Shown one piece after another: positions 51,189 through 59,082 of a DNA stretch of 64,000 nt. The notes under the pieces were generated by a model. It was not told the DNA's origin, ran no database searches, and saw only the letters and a program-made list of their open reading frames with translations. Source of the DNA: Flavicella sp963932955. Its GTDB lineage: Bacteria > Bacteroidota > Bacteroidia > Flavobacteriales > Flavobacteriaceae. Numbering within the stretch: the stretch's first letter is position 1; every line of letters begins with the position of its first letter. The position numbers were made by a program, and so were the translations under genes. The stretch spans positions 1-64,000 of the forward strand of contig CAWVRK010000008.1 in assembly GCA_963932955.1 (NCBI GenBank), written 5' to 3'.

Positions 51189-51259
51189 TTTTATCGCCAT
51201 CTTTTTTGAATTTTGTGTATATTTAGAAGACATAAAATTCAAAAAAGATGGCGATAAAA
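51189..51259 (+). repeat. 26-bp perfect inverted repeat enclosing the CBS-gene start codon
   Basis: Left arm 51189-51214 and right arm 51234-51259 are exact reverse complements over 26 bases. Three further inner pairs (one G-U in RNA) extend the stem to 29, leaving a 13-base loop (51218-51230). The CBS gene start ATG (51248-51250) is inside the right arm. The loop includes TATATTTA, one base from the -7 consensus. Confidence 0.9.
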
Positions 51260-51709
51260 AATTTCAGGGCACCCCTACACAAAGAAGAGAAGCCAGGTAC
51301 AGAGAACATTTTGGTCTCCAAGTACATGACTACAAAGGTGATTACCTTCCGCCCCGACCAGCCGGTTTTGGAAGTGATGGAACTGTTGCTCAAACATCGA
51401 ATTTCAGGAGGACCGGTCCTCAATGAAAAAAAAGAATTGTTGGGGATCATCTCGGAAGGAGATTGCATGAAACAAATCTCAGAAAGCCGCTATTACAACA
51501 TGCCGATGCACGATGAGACCGTGGACAAGCACATGGCAATTCGGGTAGAAACCATCAGCCCTAACATGTCCATTTTTAAAGTTGCCAATTTGTTTTACAG
51601 TTCCAAGCGCAAGCGTTTCCCTGTCGTTTCTGAGAAGGGAGAATTGGTAGGTCAGATCAGCCGAAGAGATGTTTTAAAAGCAGCTCTTGCATTAAAAGAC
51701 AGCTGGTAA
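51248..51709 (+). CDS. Protein with two CBS domains
   Basis: Protein of 153 aa composed of a short N-terminal leader (KNFRAPLHKEEKPGTENI) and a CBS-domain pair: VSKYMTTKVITFRPDQPVLE ... GGPVLNEKKELLGIISEGD (about 22-80), then VDKHMAIRVETISPNMSIFK ... FPVVSEKGELVGQISRRDVL (about 95-150). CBS pairs bind adenine nucleotides and regulate other proteins; no effector domain is attached, so it is a stand-alone sensor-type module. Its start codon is inside a long inverted repeat, implying control of translation initiation. Confidence 0.9.
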   Translation: MAIKNFRAPLHKEEKPGTENILVSKYMTTKVITFRPDQPVLEVMELLLKHRISGGPVLNEKKELLGIISEGDCMKQISESRYYNMPMHDETVDKHMAIRVETISPNMSIFKVANLFYSSKRKRFPVVSEKGELVGQISRRDVLKAALALKDSW

Positions 51710-51741
51710 CACTTTCTTAAAACACCTTATTTCCTTCTTTT

Positions 51742-52092
51742 TTACGGGTCTTTTCGAATCAACAAGACAAAATCGTTTTCCAAAAGCAGGTATCCTTGGT
51801 CGTATATATAAAAATAGGAATTTCCAGTTTTGGTCGTGTAGATCGAAGTGATGTGTTGGAAATAAAACCCTAGATCTGTCAATTTGGATTTGGGAATTTT
51901 TGTTTTTCCAGACGGATTCAAAGCCATCAAGATTTTGTAATTTTTCTTGAGACGGTTGTTGGTGTTTCGAATCAAATTCTTGGTTTCAGGATGCACTTTG
52001 TTGTTGAACGAATTTCTACAATAATCAGAGCAAAACTTTTTGTCAGACCTACCGACAAAAGATTCGTTGCATTCCAAACATTCTTTTTTCAT
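51742..52092 (-). CDS. Zinc-finger-containing hypothetical protein, 116 aa
   Basis: Small protein beginning with a four-cysteine zinc ribbon: CLECNESFVGRSDKKFCSDYC (C-x2-C then C-x3-C). A basic linker and a beta-rich C-terminus (FYFQHITSIYTTKTGNSYFY) follow. This architecture occurs in uncharacterised flavobacterial proteins. The zinc ribbon suggests nucleic-acid or protein binding; function is unknown. It is convergent with the CBS gene. Confidence 0.65.
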   Translation of the reverse strand: MKKECLECNESFVGRSDKKFCSDYCRNSFNNKVHPETKNLIRNTNNRLKKNYKILMALNPSGKTKIPKSKLTDLGFYFQHITSIYTTKTGNSYFYIYDQGYLLLENDFVLLIRKDP

Positions 52093-52283
52093 AGCTTTTC
52101 CAAATTTAAACGACGTGATTGAAGTAAAGGTACGGAATTCATTCGTTTACAAACGACTACAATCGCTTACATCCGAAAGTAACTGTTTCCGAACCGAATT
52201 TATTTTTCAAACCGTTGTTCATTTGTACTGTTGAGTTTGGACATGCCGTTCAAAACAGCAAATATTAGTTAAATAAATACGTT

Positions 52284-52619
52284 ATGAGTAATTTAAGAAA
52301 CAAAGTAATTTTGATTGGACATTTGGGGAATGATCCAGAAGTTAAGGATTTGGAATCGGGAACAAAAGTGGCTAACTTTTCGTTGGCAACAAACGATTAC
52401 TACAAAGACCCACAAGGAGAACGTGTAGAAAACACCCAATGGCATCATTTGGTAGCTTGGAACAATACAGCAGAGATTCTTGAAAAGTATGTCAAAAAGG
52501 GTCAAGAAGTAGCGGTTGAAGGAAAATTGACCAACCGCAGCTACGATGACAAAGAGGGCAACAAACGCTATGTGACAGAAGTGGTGGTCAATGAGTTGGT
52601 TTTGCTTGGGAAGAAGTAA
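52284..52619 (+). CDS. ssb: Single-stranded DNA-binding protein, short form
   Basis: OB-fold ssDNA-binding protein, 111 aa. Typical motifs are NKVILIGHLGNDPEVK, VANFSLATNDYYKD, NTQWHHLVAWNNTAEILEKYVKKG and YVTEVVVNELVLLG. It is only the core OB fold; the disordered tail with an acidic C-terminal tip used to recruit repair proteins in the main SSB is missing. It may be a second, specialised copy. It is followed by a strong terminator. Confidence 0.88.
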   Translation: MSNLRNKVILIGHLGNDPEVKDLESGTKVANFSLATNDYYKDPQGERVENTQWHHLVAWNNTAEILEKYVKKGQEVAVEGKLTNRSYDDKEGNKRYVTEVVVNELVLLGKK

Positions 52620-52640
52620 CTTTCATTTTTAGGAGACGAT

Positions 52641-52668
52641 AAAAAAAGTGCCACAAGGCACTTTTTTT
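52641..52668 (+). terminator. Intrinsic terminator of ssb
   Basis: Perfect 12-bp hairpin (arms 52641-52652 and 52657-52668, loop ACAA) with A and T tails, 21 bases after the ssb stop. It isolates the following H-NOX operon from ssb. Confidence 0.9.
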
Positions 52669-52803
52669 GTGTTTTAAAATGTGTTTTGAAATTGACAATC
52701 CCTGCCAAACGTTCTTTTTTTGAGACACTTCTAAGTTTAGGACCTCTTTTTTTTTATTTTTAACAGATTAGTAATAACTTTCAAAAAAACATTACTCCAA
52801 GCC

Positions 52804-53220
52804 ATGAACCACAAATCTTTAAACATCTTGATGATTGAGGACGATGCCATCGAAGTAATGAAGTTGCATCGAACCATTGCTTCCCTTGATAAGAGCCATG
52901 CGATTGTAGAAATGAGAAATGGTGATGAGGCTTTGGCTTATCTAAAAAGTGAAGCACCCTTTCCTGACATTATCTTGTTGGATTTGAACATGCCCAAGCT
53001 AGATGGGATGGAACTTTTGACTATTTTAAAGGCCGATACCGAGTTGGCATGTATTCCCGCCATTGTCTTGACCACCTCGAACAATCCAAAGGACGTTCTG
53101 TCCTGTTACAAATTGGGGATAGCAGGCTATATTTTCAAACCGTTGAGTTACGAAGATTACAGACTTAAAATCGAACAAGTACTCTCCTATTGGAGTATTA
53201 ATGAACTGACAAACAGGTAA
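52804..53220 (+). CDS. Stand-alone receiver (CheY-like) response regulator
   Basis: Single receiver domain, 138 aa, with no output domain. The acidic pocket is IEDD (residues 11-14), the phospho-acceptor is D60 in IILLDLNMPKLDG, the switch Thr is in VLTTSNNP, and the conserved Lys is in GYIFKPLS (about 117). It is the first gene of the H-NOX operon and ends one base before the H-NOX start. In a phosphorelay it could carry phosphate between the histidine kinase and the Hpt protein encoded downstream. Confidence 0.9.
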   Translation: MNHKSLNILMIEDDAIEVMKLHRTIASLDKSHAIVEMRNGDEALAYLKSEAPFPDIILLDLNMPKLDGMELLTILKADTELACIPAIVLTTSNNPKDVLSCYKLGIAGYIFKPLSYEDYRLKIEQVLSYWSINELTNR

Positions 53221-53221
53221 T

Positions 53222-53764
53222 ATGAAAGGGATTATTTTTACAGAATTTTTGGAATTGGTGGAAGACAAATACGGTTTGGAGATGGTTGACACCCTCATTC
53301 AGCATTCTGAATTGCAGTCAAAAGGGGTCTATACTTCCATAGGCACCTATCAATTTTCTGAAATGCTGTCCTTGCTTCAAAACCTGAGCGAAGGTACAGG
53401 AACTTCCATTGACCGTCTTTTGGAAACTTTTGCAGAACATTTTTTTGGAGTCATTGAAAGGACCTACCCTGACATGCTAAACGCCTACAAAGATCCGATT
53501 GAAATGTTGGCTTCCATCGAAAATCATATCCATGTAGAAGTTAGAAAAATATACAAAGATGCCGAGTTGCCTAGCTTTGAAGTTTTAGAAAAAACATCCG
53601 ACTCCTTAGTCTTGCTATACAAGTCGAGTCGTTCCATGCATCATTTTGGTTTGGGCTTGATGAACAAGACTTTTGCACATTTCAATTCAAGTGCGTCCAT
53701 TCTTTTGGAAAAAATAAAAGAAGACGGAACCGAAGTAAAATTCTTTATTAAGAAAAAGGCATGA
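53222..53764 (+). CDS. H-NOX heme nitric-oxide sensor
   Basis: Stand-alone heme-nitric oxide/oxygen-binding (HNOB, PF07700-type) domain, 180 aa, the normal length of bacterial H-NOX. The start KGIIFTEFLELVEDKYG matches the family. The proximal heme-ligating histidine is H104 in ENHIHVEVRKIY, and the propionate-binding Y-x-S-x-R motif is Y133, S135, R137 (YKSSR). It likely binds NO (or O2/CO) at ferrous heme and changes activity of the kinase encoded next; the kinase ATG overlaps its stop codon (ATGA). The distal-pocket residues that distinguish NO-only from O2-binding members could not be read with certainty. Confidence 0.9.
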   Translation: MKGIIFTEFLELVEDKYGLEMVDTLIQHSELQSKGVYTSIGTYQFSEMLSLLQNLSEGTGTSIDRLLETFAEHFFGVIERTYPDMLNAYKDPIEMLASIENHIHVEVRKIYKDAELPSFEVLEKTSDSLVLLYKSSRSMHHFGLGLMNKTFAHFNSSASILLEKIKEDGTEVKFFIKKKA

Positions 53765-55737
53765 ATTCAGAGAAAATAGCCATTTTACAACGAGCCTTGA
53801 CCCGCGAAAAAGCGGCACGAAAAGAAGCGGAAAAAATTTTGGAAAAAAAAGCTGCAGAATTGTATGCGTTGACACAAGAATTATCTGAGACCAACACAAG
53901 GCTGGAAAAAACCATCCAACAAAAAATTTCACAGCTCCAAGTTTTTGAAAGTATCGTAGACGCATATGTCGTGGTTGATTTCAATGGAGAGGTTCTCAAA
54001 ATGAATGAGTCTGCGATTGCACTCTTGGGATACGACATCAGAAAAGCCCCTGTTTTTTTATTGGATTTGGTGGAGGAAAAGATGCGTGAGCGGACTCAAA
54101 ACGCCTTTTCAACATTGATCAAAGAAGGTTTATTGAAGAATTTTCAGTTGGAAATTTTCAGCAAAGATGGCCAACAAAAAATCGTTCAAATCAATGCGAG
54201 TATGTTGTACGATGAAAATCAAGTCCCCATAGCAGCACAAGGAATTGCCCGAGACATCACCCAGCAACAAGCTTCTGAGGACCGCTTGATTTCTTCGGAA
54301 AGTAGGTTGACAACATTGATCACCAATCTGGACAGCGGGGTGCTCTTGGAAGACGAACAGCGAAAGATTGTCTTGACGAACAAAAAGTTTTGCGAGCTGT
54401 TTTCCATTCCTGTTTCGCCAGCGGAAATGGTTGGGTTGGACTGTTCGAATGCGGCAGCACAAAACAAACATTTTTTTGTAGACCCTGCTGGTTTTGTAAA
54501 GGGAATTGATAAAATTATCCGTAAAAGAAAGTTGGTGCTTGGAGAGACTTTGGCTTTTAAAGACGGACGCATTTTCAGAAGAGACTACATACCGATTTTT
54601 AAAGACAAAGAGTTTCAAGGCAACCTGTGGTCCTACAAAGACATCACGTTGGAAACAAAATACCAACAAAGCATCGAGGCAGAAAAGCAAAAATACAGCA
54701 ACATCATTGCCAATATGAAATTGGGCCTTCTCGAAGTAGACAACAATGAAAAAATTGCCATGCTCAATCAGAGTTTTTCTGAAATGTCGGGTTATTCCGA
54801 AGAAGACCTGATTGGCAAAACAGCAAGCACTCTTTTTTTAGAAGGGGAACAGTCTGACGTGAATAGCTCAGAACGATCAAAAAGAAATCAAGGACTGTCT
54901 AATTCCTACGAGTTGCAAGTAAAAACCAAACAAGGGGAAAGTCGTTGCTGGTTGATCAGCGGAGCACCGAATTACAATTTAAACGGCAAAGTAATTGGTT
55001 CCATTGGCATCCATCTAGACATCACGGACATGAAAACTTTGGAAGTTCAAAAAGAAATTTTACTCAAAAAGTTGAAAAAAAGAAATGCGGAATTGCAAGA
55101 GTATGCACACATCGTATCTCACGATCTCAAATCTCCCCTTCGAAGCATCAACGCTTTGGTCAATTGGCTGAAGGAAGACAACAAGGGAGTCTTTGACGCG
55201 TCAAGTCTTCGAAATTTTTCATTGATCGAAAATACACTGGAAAAAATGGAAAACTTGATTTCGGGGATCTTAAATTATTCCTCCATTGTTGAAAATACGG
55301 AAAAGTACCAACAAGTGGATTTGAACATTCTTTTGGAAGAATTGAAAGCAATCACCTACTTTCCAACCCACATCTCTCTAAAAGTCACGAACAAACTTCC
55401 TAAAATTTCAGGAGATCCCATCCGGTTGCAACAATTGTTTCAGAATCTTTTGAACAATGCCATTCAGCATATTGACAAAGAAAAAGGCTTTGTTGAAGTG
55501 GGCGTTATTGAACAGCCTTCCTACTATCAATTTTCTATCAAAGACAATGGAATTGGGATTGAGAAAAAGTACCACAACAAGATTTTTAAAATTTTTCAAT
55601 CGCTCAACACACACAATGAATCAACCGGAATAGGTTTGACCATCGTAAAAAAAATCGTAGACTTGTACAAAGGTGAAATCTGGTTGGAAAGCGAAGTAGG
55701 AGTTGGAACTACCTTTTATTTTACCCTTATCAAGTAA
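53761..55737 (+). CDS. Soluble triple-PAS sensor histidine kinase (H-NOX partner)
   Basis: Cytoplasmic kinase, 658 aa, with no membrane helix. An N-terminal coiled coil (about 8-60, rich in Ala, Glu and Lys) is followed by three PAS domains (about 62-168, 182-297 and 312-425), the second diverged. HisKA carries the phospho-acceptor H454 in AHIVSHDLKSPLRS, then the HATPase domain has the N box NLLNNAIQH (562-570), G1 DNGIGIE (595-601) and G2 STGIGLT (621-627). There is no fused receiver. The four-base overlap with H-NOX predicts physical partnership, as in other H-NOX/kinase pairs, where NO binding inhibits autophosphorylation. Confidence 0.9.
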   Translation: MNSEKIAILQRALTREKAARKEAEKILEKKAAELYALTQELSETNTRLEKTIQQKISQLQVFESIVDAYVVVDFNGEVLKMNESAIALLGYDIRKAPVFLLDLVEEKMRERTQNAFSTLIKEGLLKNFQLEIFSKDGQQKIVQINASMLYDENQVPIAAQGIARDITQQQASEDRLISSESRLTTLITNLDSGVLLEDEQRKIVLTNKKFCELFSIPVSPAEMVGLDCSNAAAQNKHFFVDPAGFVKGIDKIIRKRKLVLGETLAFKDGRIFRRDYIPIFKDKEFQGNLWSYKDITLETKYQQSIEAEKQKYSNIIANMKLGLLEVDNNEKIAMLNQSFSEMSGYSEEDLIGKTASTLFLEGEQSDVNSSERSKRNQGLSNSYELQVKTKQGESRCWLISGAPNYNLNGKVIGSIGIHLDITDMKTLEVQKEILLKKLKKRNAELQEYAHIVSHDLKSPLRSINALVNWLKEDNKGVFDASSLRNFSLIENTLEKMENLISGILNYSSIVENTEKYQQVDLNILLEELKAITYFPTHISLKVTNKLPKISGDPIRLQQLFQNLLNNAIQHIDKEKGFVEVGVIEQPSYYQFSIKDNGIGIEKKYHNKIFKIFQSLNTHNESTGIGLTIVKKIVDLYKGEIWLESEVGVGTTFYFTLIK

Positions 55738-55783
55738 GGTATTTATGCGAAAGTCAAAATCAATCGTTATTTAAAAGCTACCC

Positions 55784-56101
55784 ATGGAACAAGCCAATTT
55801 ATCGTATCTCAAAAAACTTGCCGCCGGCGATCTTGACTTTGAAAAAAAAATCATCGCCTTCCTCAAATTGGAATTTCCCCAAGAGAAAAAACGCTATCAA
55901 AAGCATTTTGAACTGAAGGAATTTACAAAAGCTGCGGCAGACGTCCATAAAATCAAACATAAAATAAGTGTTTTAGATTTGAAAAAAAACCATAACTTAG
56001 CTACGCAACACGAACAAAATCTCAAAAATTCCAATACAACTCTCGCATCTGAATTTGATGCTATATTGGAAGGAATGACAGCTTTTATAAACCAGCTTTA
56101 A
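55784..56101 (+). CDS. Histidine phosphotransfer (Hpt) protein
   Basis: Small helical protein, 105 aa, resembling a stand-alone Hpt domain. The likely phospho-histidine is H55 in AADVHKIKHKISVLDL (family pattern AHxLK...). The C-terminal helix (FDAILEGMTAFINQL) is typical. It sits between the kinase and LytTR regulator, 46 bases after the former and 9 before the latter, and would pass phosphate to the output regulator. Sequence is diverged, so the call rests on length, helix pattern, the His motif and context. Confidence 0.7.
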   Translation: MEQANLSYLKKLAAGDLDFEKKIIAFLKLEFPQEKKRYQKHFELKEFTKAAADVHKIKHKISVLDLKKNHNLATQHEQNLKNSNTTLASEFDAILEGMTAFINQL

Positions 56102-56110
56102 GATTACCCT

Positions 56111-56818
56111 ATGAAAAGCATTCTTATTGACGACGAAGTCATGGCTCTAGAAATTCTCAAGAAACTATGTAGCAAGGTCAAAGAATTGGAAGTTGTTGCC
56201 ACATTTTCAAACGCCATAGATGCCATAAAGTACCTTAACAGCAACCAGGTAGATTTGATATTTTTAGACATTCATATGCCCGATTTTTCAGGGTTTGATT
56301 TAGTAAAAACCCTTAAAAACCCTACGAATGTCATTGTTACCACTTCTGAAAAAGACTTTGCATTAGAGGCTTTTGAACACGATTTTATCATTGATTTTTT
56401 GGTCAAACCCCTTTCACAATCCCGCTTTCTAAAGGCAATACAAAAAACAAAAATCCAAAAAGAGATTCCCAAATTGAAGAATGACTTTTCTGAGGAAAAT
56501 ACTTTGTTGGACGTGCTGTATGCCAATGTCAATCGAAGACTCATTAAAATTGACATTCCAAGCATCAACCTAGTGGAAGCCAACGGGGATTATATCAATG
56601 TCAAAACATCCAAAAAAAATTACGTGATCCATTCTACCCTAAAAAAGATTGAGAACAAGCTCCCTTCCAACCTATTTGTCAAAGTCCATCGGTCCTATTT
56701 GATCAATATTAAAAAAATTGTTGACATTCAAGACAATTCTGTTTTGATCGAAAAAGAAATCATTCCCGTGAGCCGAATTAACAAGCCCGAACTTTTGAGA
56801 CGCCTCAATCTTTTGTAG
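56111..56818 (+). CDS. LytTR-family response regulator
   Basis: Two-domain transcription factor, 235 aa. The receiver has LIDDEVMALEIL (acidic pair D7, D8), phospho-acceptor D53 in LIFLDIHMPDFSG, the Thr/Ser in VTTSEKDFALEAF, and Lys in FLVKPLS. A LytTR DNA-binding domain (about 130-235) contains INLVEANGDYINVKTSKKNY and NLFVKVHRSYLINIKKI split by a helix. It is the terminal output of the phosphorelay and would bind promoters of unknown target genes. No candidate LytTR repeats were seen upstream of the operon. Confidence 0.92.
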   Translation: MKSILIDDEVMALEILKKLCSKVKELEVVATFSNAIDAIKYLNSNQVDLIFLDIHMPDFSGFDLVKTLKNPTNVIVTTSEKDFALEAFEHDFIIDFLVKPLSQSRFLKAIQKTKIQKEIPKLKNDFSEENTLLDVLYANVNRRLIKIDIPSINLVEANGDYINVKTSKKNYVIHSTLKKIENKLPSNLFVKVHRSYLINIKKIVDIQDNSVLIEKEIIPVSRINKPELLRRLNLL

Positions 56819-56953
56819 GCAATTCTGAGTTTTCTTTCCTCCTATTTCCAGCTTTAAAATTCCATTTTTGATGGCCGAAGTGAAAAAAAATCGCTTTGCC
56901 GTAATAAACAGAAGACTCGTCGATATTTTTTAGGCAGAGAGCATTTTCTTCAT

Positions 56954-56961
56954 TATTTTTG
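56954..56961 (+). promoter_or_regulatory. DUF3050 gene promoter -7 element
   Basis: TATTTTTG (TAnnTTTG), 17 bases upstream of the GTG start; a TTTT stretch lies about 22 bases further upstream. Confidence 0.5.
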
Positions 56962-56978
56962 CATAAAATTCAACAAAC

Positions 56979-57752
56979 GTGCATAAAATTACCTCCCCCA
57001 CCATAGACCCTGAGATTGCGGTGTTACAAGACGCCCTCAAAAACCATGAATTGTACGCGTACATCCGTACCCAACAAGACATTAAAACCTTTATGGAGCA
57101 TCATGTATTTGCGGTTTTGGATTTTATGTCCATTTTAAAGTCACTCCAAATCTATTTGACAGGAATGAGCCTTCCTTGGACCCCTCCAAAAGACGCGAAA
57201 TTGTCTCGCTTTATCAATGAGATTGTCGCAGTTGAAGAAAGCGACCTGGACCTTAATGGCAACCCTAAAAGTCATTTTGAAATGTATGTTGATGCTATGG
57301 AGGAAGCTGGAGCCAATACCGAAACAATCAACACTTTTGTAAAGGCTTTGCAAGAAGGAGATTCTCCTTCAAATGCATTGAAGGTATTGAAACTCAACAA
57401 AGGGATTTCGAACTTTTTAAGTTATACCTTTCAGATTATTGATTCGAAGCAAATGCACTTGATTGCTGCACTTTTTACTTTCGGCAGAGAGCTTCTGTTA
57501 CCAGAAGTGTTTTTAAAATTGATCAATAACTCCAATGAAGACCTTTCCAAATACACCAAATTTGTTTATTATTTAGAGCGCCATATTGAAATTGATGGCG
57601 ACGAACACGGTCCTCTATCCATAGAGATTTTGGTGGATTTGTGTGAAGACAATCTCGATAAATGGAGAGAAGCCATGGACGTGAGTAAGAAGGCGTTGAA
57701 AACGAGAATTGCCCTTTGGGACCAAATCGTTCTTTCCATTCAAAACAGCTAA
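56979..57752 (+). CDS. DUF3050 family protein (heme-oxygenase-like fold)
   Basis: Predicted all-helical cytoplasmic protein, 257 aa, of the DUF3050 family, whose fold is similar to heme oxygenase and diiron oxygenase-like proteins. Recognisable blocks are IRTQQDIKTFMEHHVFAVLDFMSILKSLQ (two helices), SLPWTPPKDAKLSRFINEIV, EESDLDLNG, HFEMYVDAMEEAGA, FTFGRELLLPEVF and YLERHIEIDGDEHGPLS. Conserved His/Glu residues (EHH, EES, HFE, RHIEID.DEH) fit metal ligands. The start is GTG 56979. It follows the H-NOX operon on the same strand after 160 bases with its own promoter element. Biochemical function is unknown. Confidence 0.8.
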   Translation: MHKITSPTIDPEIAVLQDALKNHELYAYIRTQQDIKTFMEHHVFAVLDFMSILKSLQIYLTGMSLPWTPPKDAKLSRFINEIVAVEESDLDLNGNPKSHFEMYVDAMEEAGANTETINTFVKALQEGDSPSNALKVLKLNKGISNFLSYTFQIIDSKQMHLIAALFTFGRELLLPEVFLKLINNSNEDLSKYTKFVYYLERHIEIDGDEHGPLSIEILVDLCEDNLDKWREAMDVSKKALKTRIALWDQIVLSIQNS

Positions 57753-57886
57753 GGGCAGCTCCTTTTGTTTTCACCTTGCTTTCTAGGACAGCAATTGCCA
57801 TTGAGACTGGGAAAATATCATATAAATGACAAAGGAAACCCTTTGTTTTTTTAGCAGAAATCGATTTTTTAATGTGGAACTTCTGC

Positions 57887-57894
57887 TATCTTTG
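57887..57894 (+). promoter_or_regulatory. ppnP promoter -7 element
   Basis: TATCTTTG (TAnnTTTG), 20 bases upstream of the ATG at 57915. Confidence 0.5.
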
Positions 57895-57914
57895 TAGCAA
57901 TAAAAACTTCACAT

Positions 57915-58196
57915 ATGATTACTACAAATGAATATTTTGACGCACAGGTAAAGTCTTTGGGATATAGCACAGCATCCGGCAATTCTACCATAGGCGTGAT
58001 GGAAGCAGGGGACTATGAGTTTGGAACTTCGAGCCACGAAATAATGACGGTCATTGAAGGAGAATTGATTGCTCTGTTGCCAGGAGAGACGGAATGGAAA
58101 TCTTACAAAGCGGCTGCCTCTTTTGAAGTGGCAGCAAACACGTCTTTTAAGGTTAAGGCTGTTGGACAGACATCCTATTTGTGCACCTATCAATAG
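57915..58196 (+). CDS. ppnP: Pyrimidine/purine nucleoside phosphorylase PpnP (YaiE/DUF1255)
   Basis: Small cupin-like enzyme, 93 aa, catalysing phosphorolysis of nucleosides to base and ribose 1-phosphate in the cytoplasm. NEYFDAQVKSLGY, STIGVMEAGDYEFGTSSHEIMTVIEGE (two adjacent motifs) and LLPGETEWKSYKAAASFEVAANTSF match the family. Length is normal. It has its own promoter and a strong bidirectional terminator after it. Confidence 0.9.
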   Translation: MITTNEYFDAQVKSLGYSTASGNSTIGVMEAGDYEFGTSSHEIMTVIEGELIALLPGETEWKSYKAAASFEVAANTSFKVKAVGQTSYLCTYQ

Positions 58197-58256
58197 CCGC
58201 TAGTTTTGGTGGTTCCTGAAATTTATTTGTCCAAAACAGCCATGAAATGCTCAACA

Positions 58257-58294
58257 AAAAAACACTTCTTCTAAGAAGAGAAGAAGTGTTTTTT
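58257..58294. terminator. Bidirectional terminator between ppnP and sdhB
   Basis: Perfect 16-bp hairpin (arms 58257-58272 and 58279-58294, loop AAGAAG) with an A run on one side and T run on the other, between convergent genes. Confidence 0.9.
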
Positions 58295-58332
58295 GACGCA
58301 ACAGTTTGAAAAAAACTCGTTTTGTTTTTTGT

Positions 58333-59073
58333 TTACAAAGAGGCTTTTAAAAATTCTCTGTTCATACGTGCGATGTTTTCCAATGAGATTCCCTTAGGGC
58401 ATTCCACTTCACAAGCACCGGTATTGGTGCAGTTTCCAAAACCTTCATCGTCCATTTGTTTGACCATATTCAAAACACGGGTTGTCGCTTCCACTTGTCC
58501 TTGTGGGAGCAATGCGTATTGAGAAACTTTTGCACCGACAAACAGCATGGCAGAGGAGTTTTTACAACTTGCCACACAGGCACCACAACCGATACAGGTA
58601 GCGGCATCCATCGCTTTGTCTGCATGTTCTTTTGAGATTGGTGTCGCATTGGCATCTTGCGTATTTCCAGAAGTATTTACAGAGATGTAACCCCCGGATT
58701 GCTGAATACGATCAAAAGCAGTTCGGTCTACAATCAAATCTTTGATGACGGGAAATGCTTTGGCGCGAAATGGTTCAATATAAATCGTGTCTCCATCGTT
58801 GAACATACGCATGTGCAATTGGCAGGTGGTCACCCCTCTGTCGGGCCCATGGGCTTCTCCATTGATATACATGGAACACATGCCACAAATTCCTTCACGG
58901 CAGTCGTGGTCAAAGGCAACAGGGTCGTCTCCTTTGTTGATCAATTGCTCGTTTAAGACGTCCATCATTTCTAAGAAGGACATGTGTTCAGAAATATCCG
59001 TCACGTTGTAGGCGACTAATTCTCCCTGATCTTCAGCGTTTTTCTGTCTCCAGATTTTAAGTGTTAAATCCAT
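58333..59073 (-). CDS. sdhB: Succinate dehydrogenase/fumarate reductase iron-sulfur subunit
   Basis: Electron-transfer subunit of complex II, 246 aa. The [2Fe-2S] ligands are in DCREGICGMCSMYI and TTCQLHM; the [4Fe-4S] and [3Fe-4S] ligands are in ATCIGCGACVASCKN and CTNTGACEVECPKGI. It passes electrons from the SdhA flavin to the membrane quinone site. It is the last gene of the sdhCAB operon, 9 bases after sdhA, and ends near a terminator. Confidence 0.97.
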   Translation of the reverse strand: MDLTLKIWRQKNAEDQGELVAYNVTDISEHMSFLEMMDVLNEQLINKGDDPVAFDHDCREGICGMCSMYINGEAHGPDRGVTTCQLHMRMFNDGDTIYIEPFRAKAFPVIKDLIVDRTAFDRIQQSGGYISVNTSGNTQDANATPISKEHADKAMDAATCIGCGACVASCKNSSAMLFVGAKVSQYALLPQGQVEATTRVLNMVKQMDDEGFGNCTNTGACEVECPKGISLENIARMNREFLKASL

Positions 59074-59082
59074 AGTATCTTC

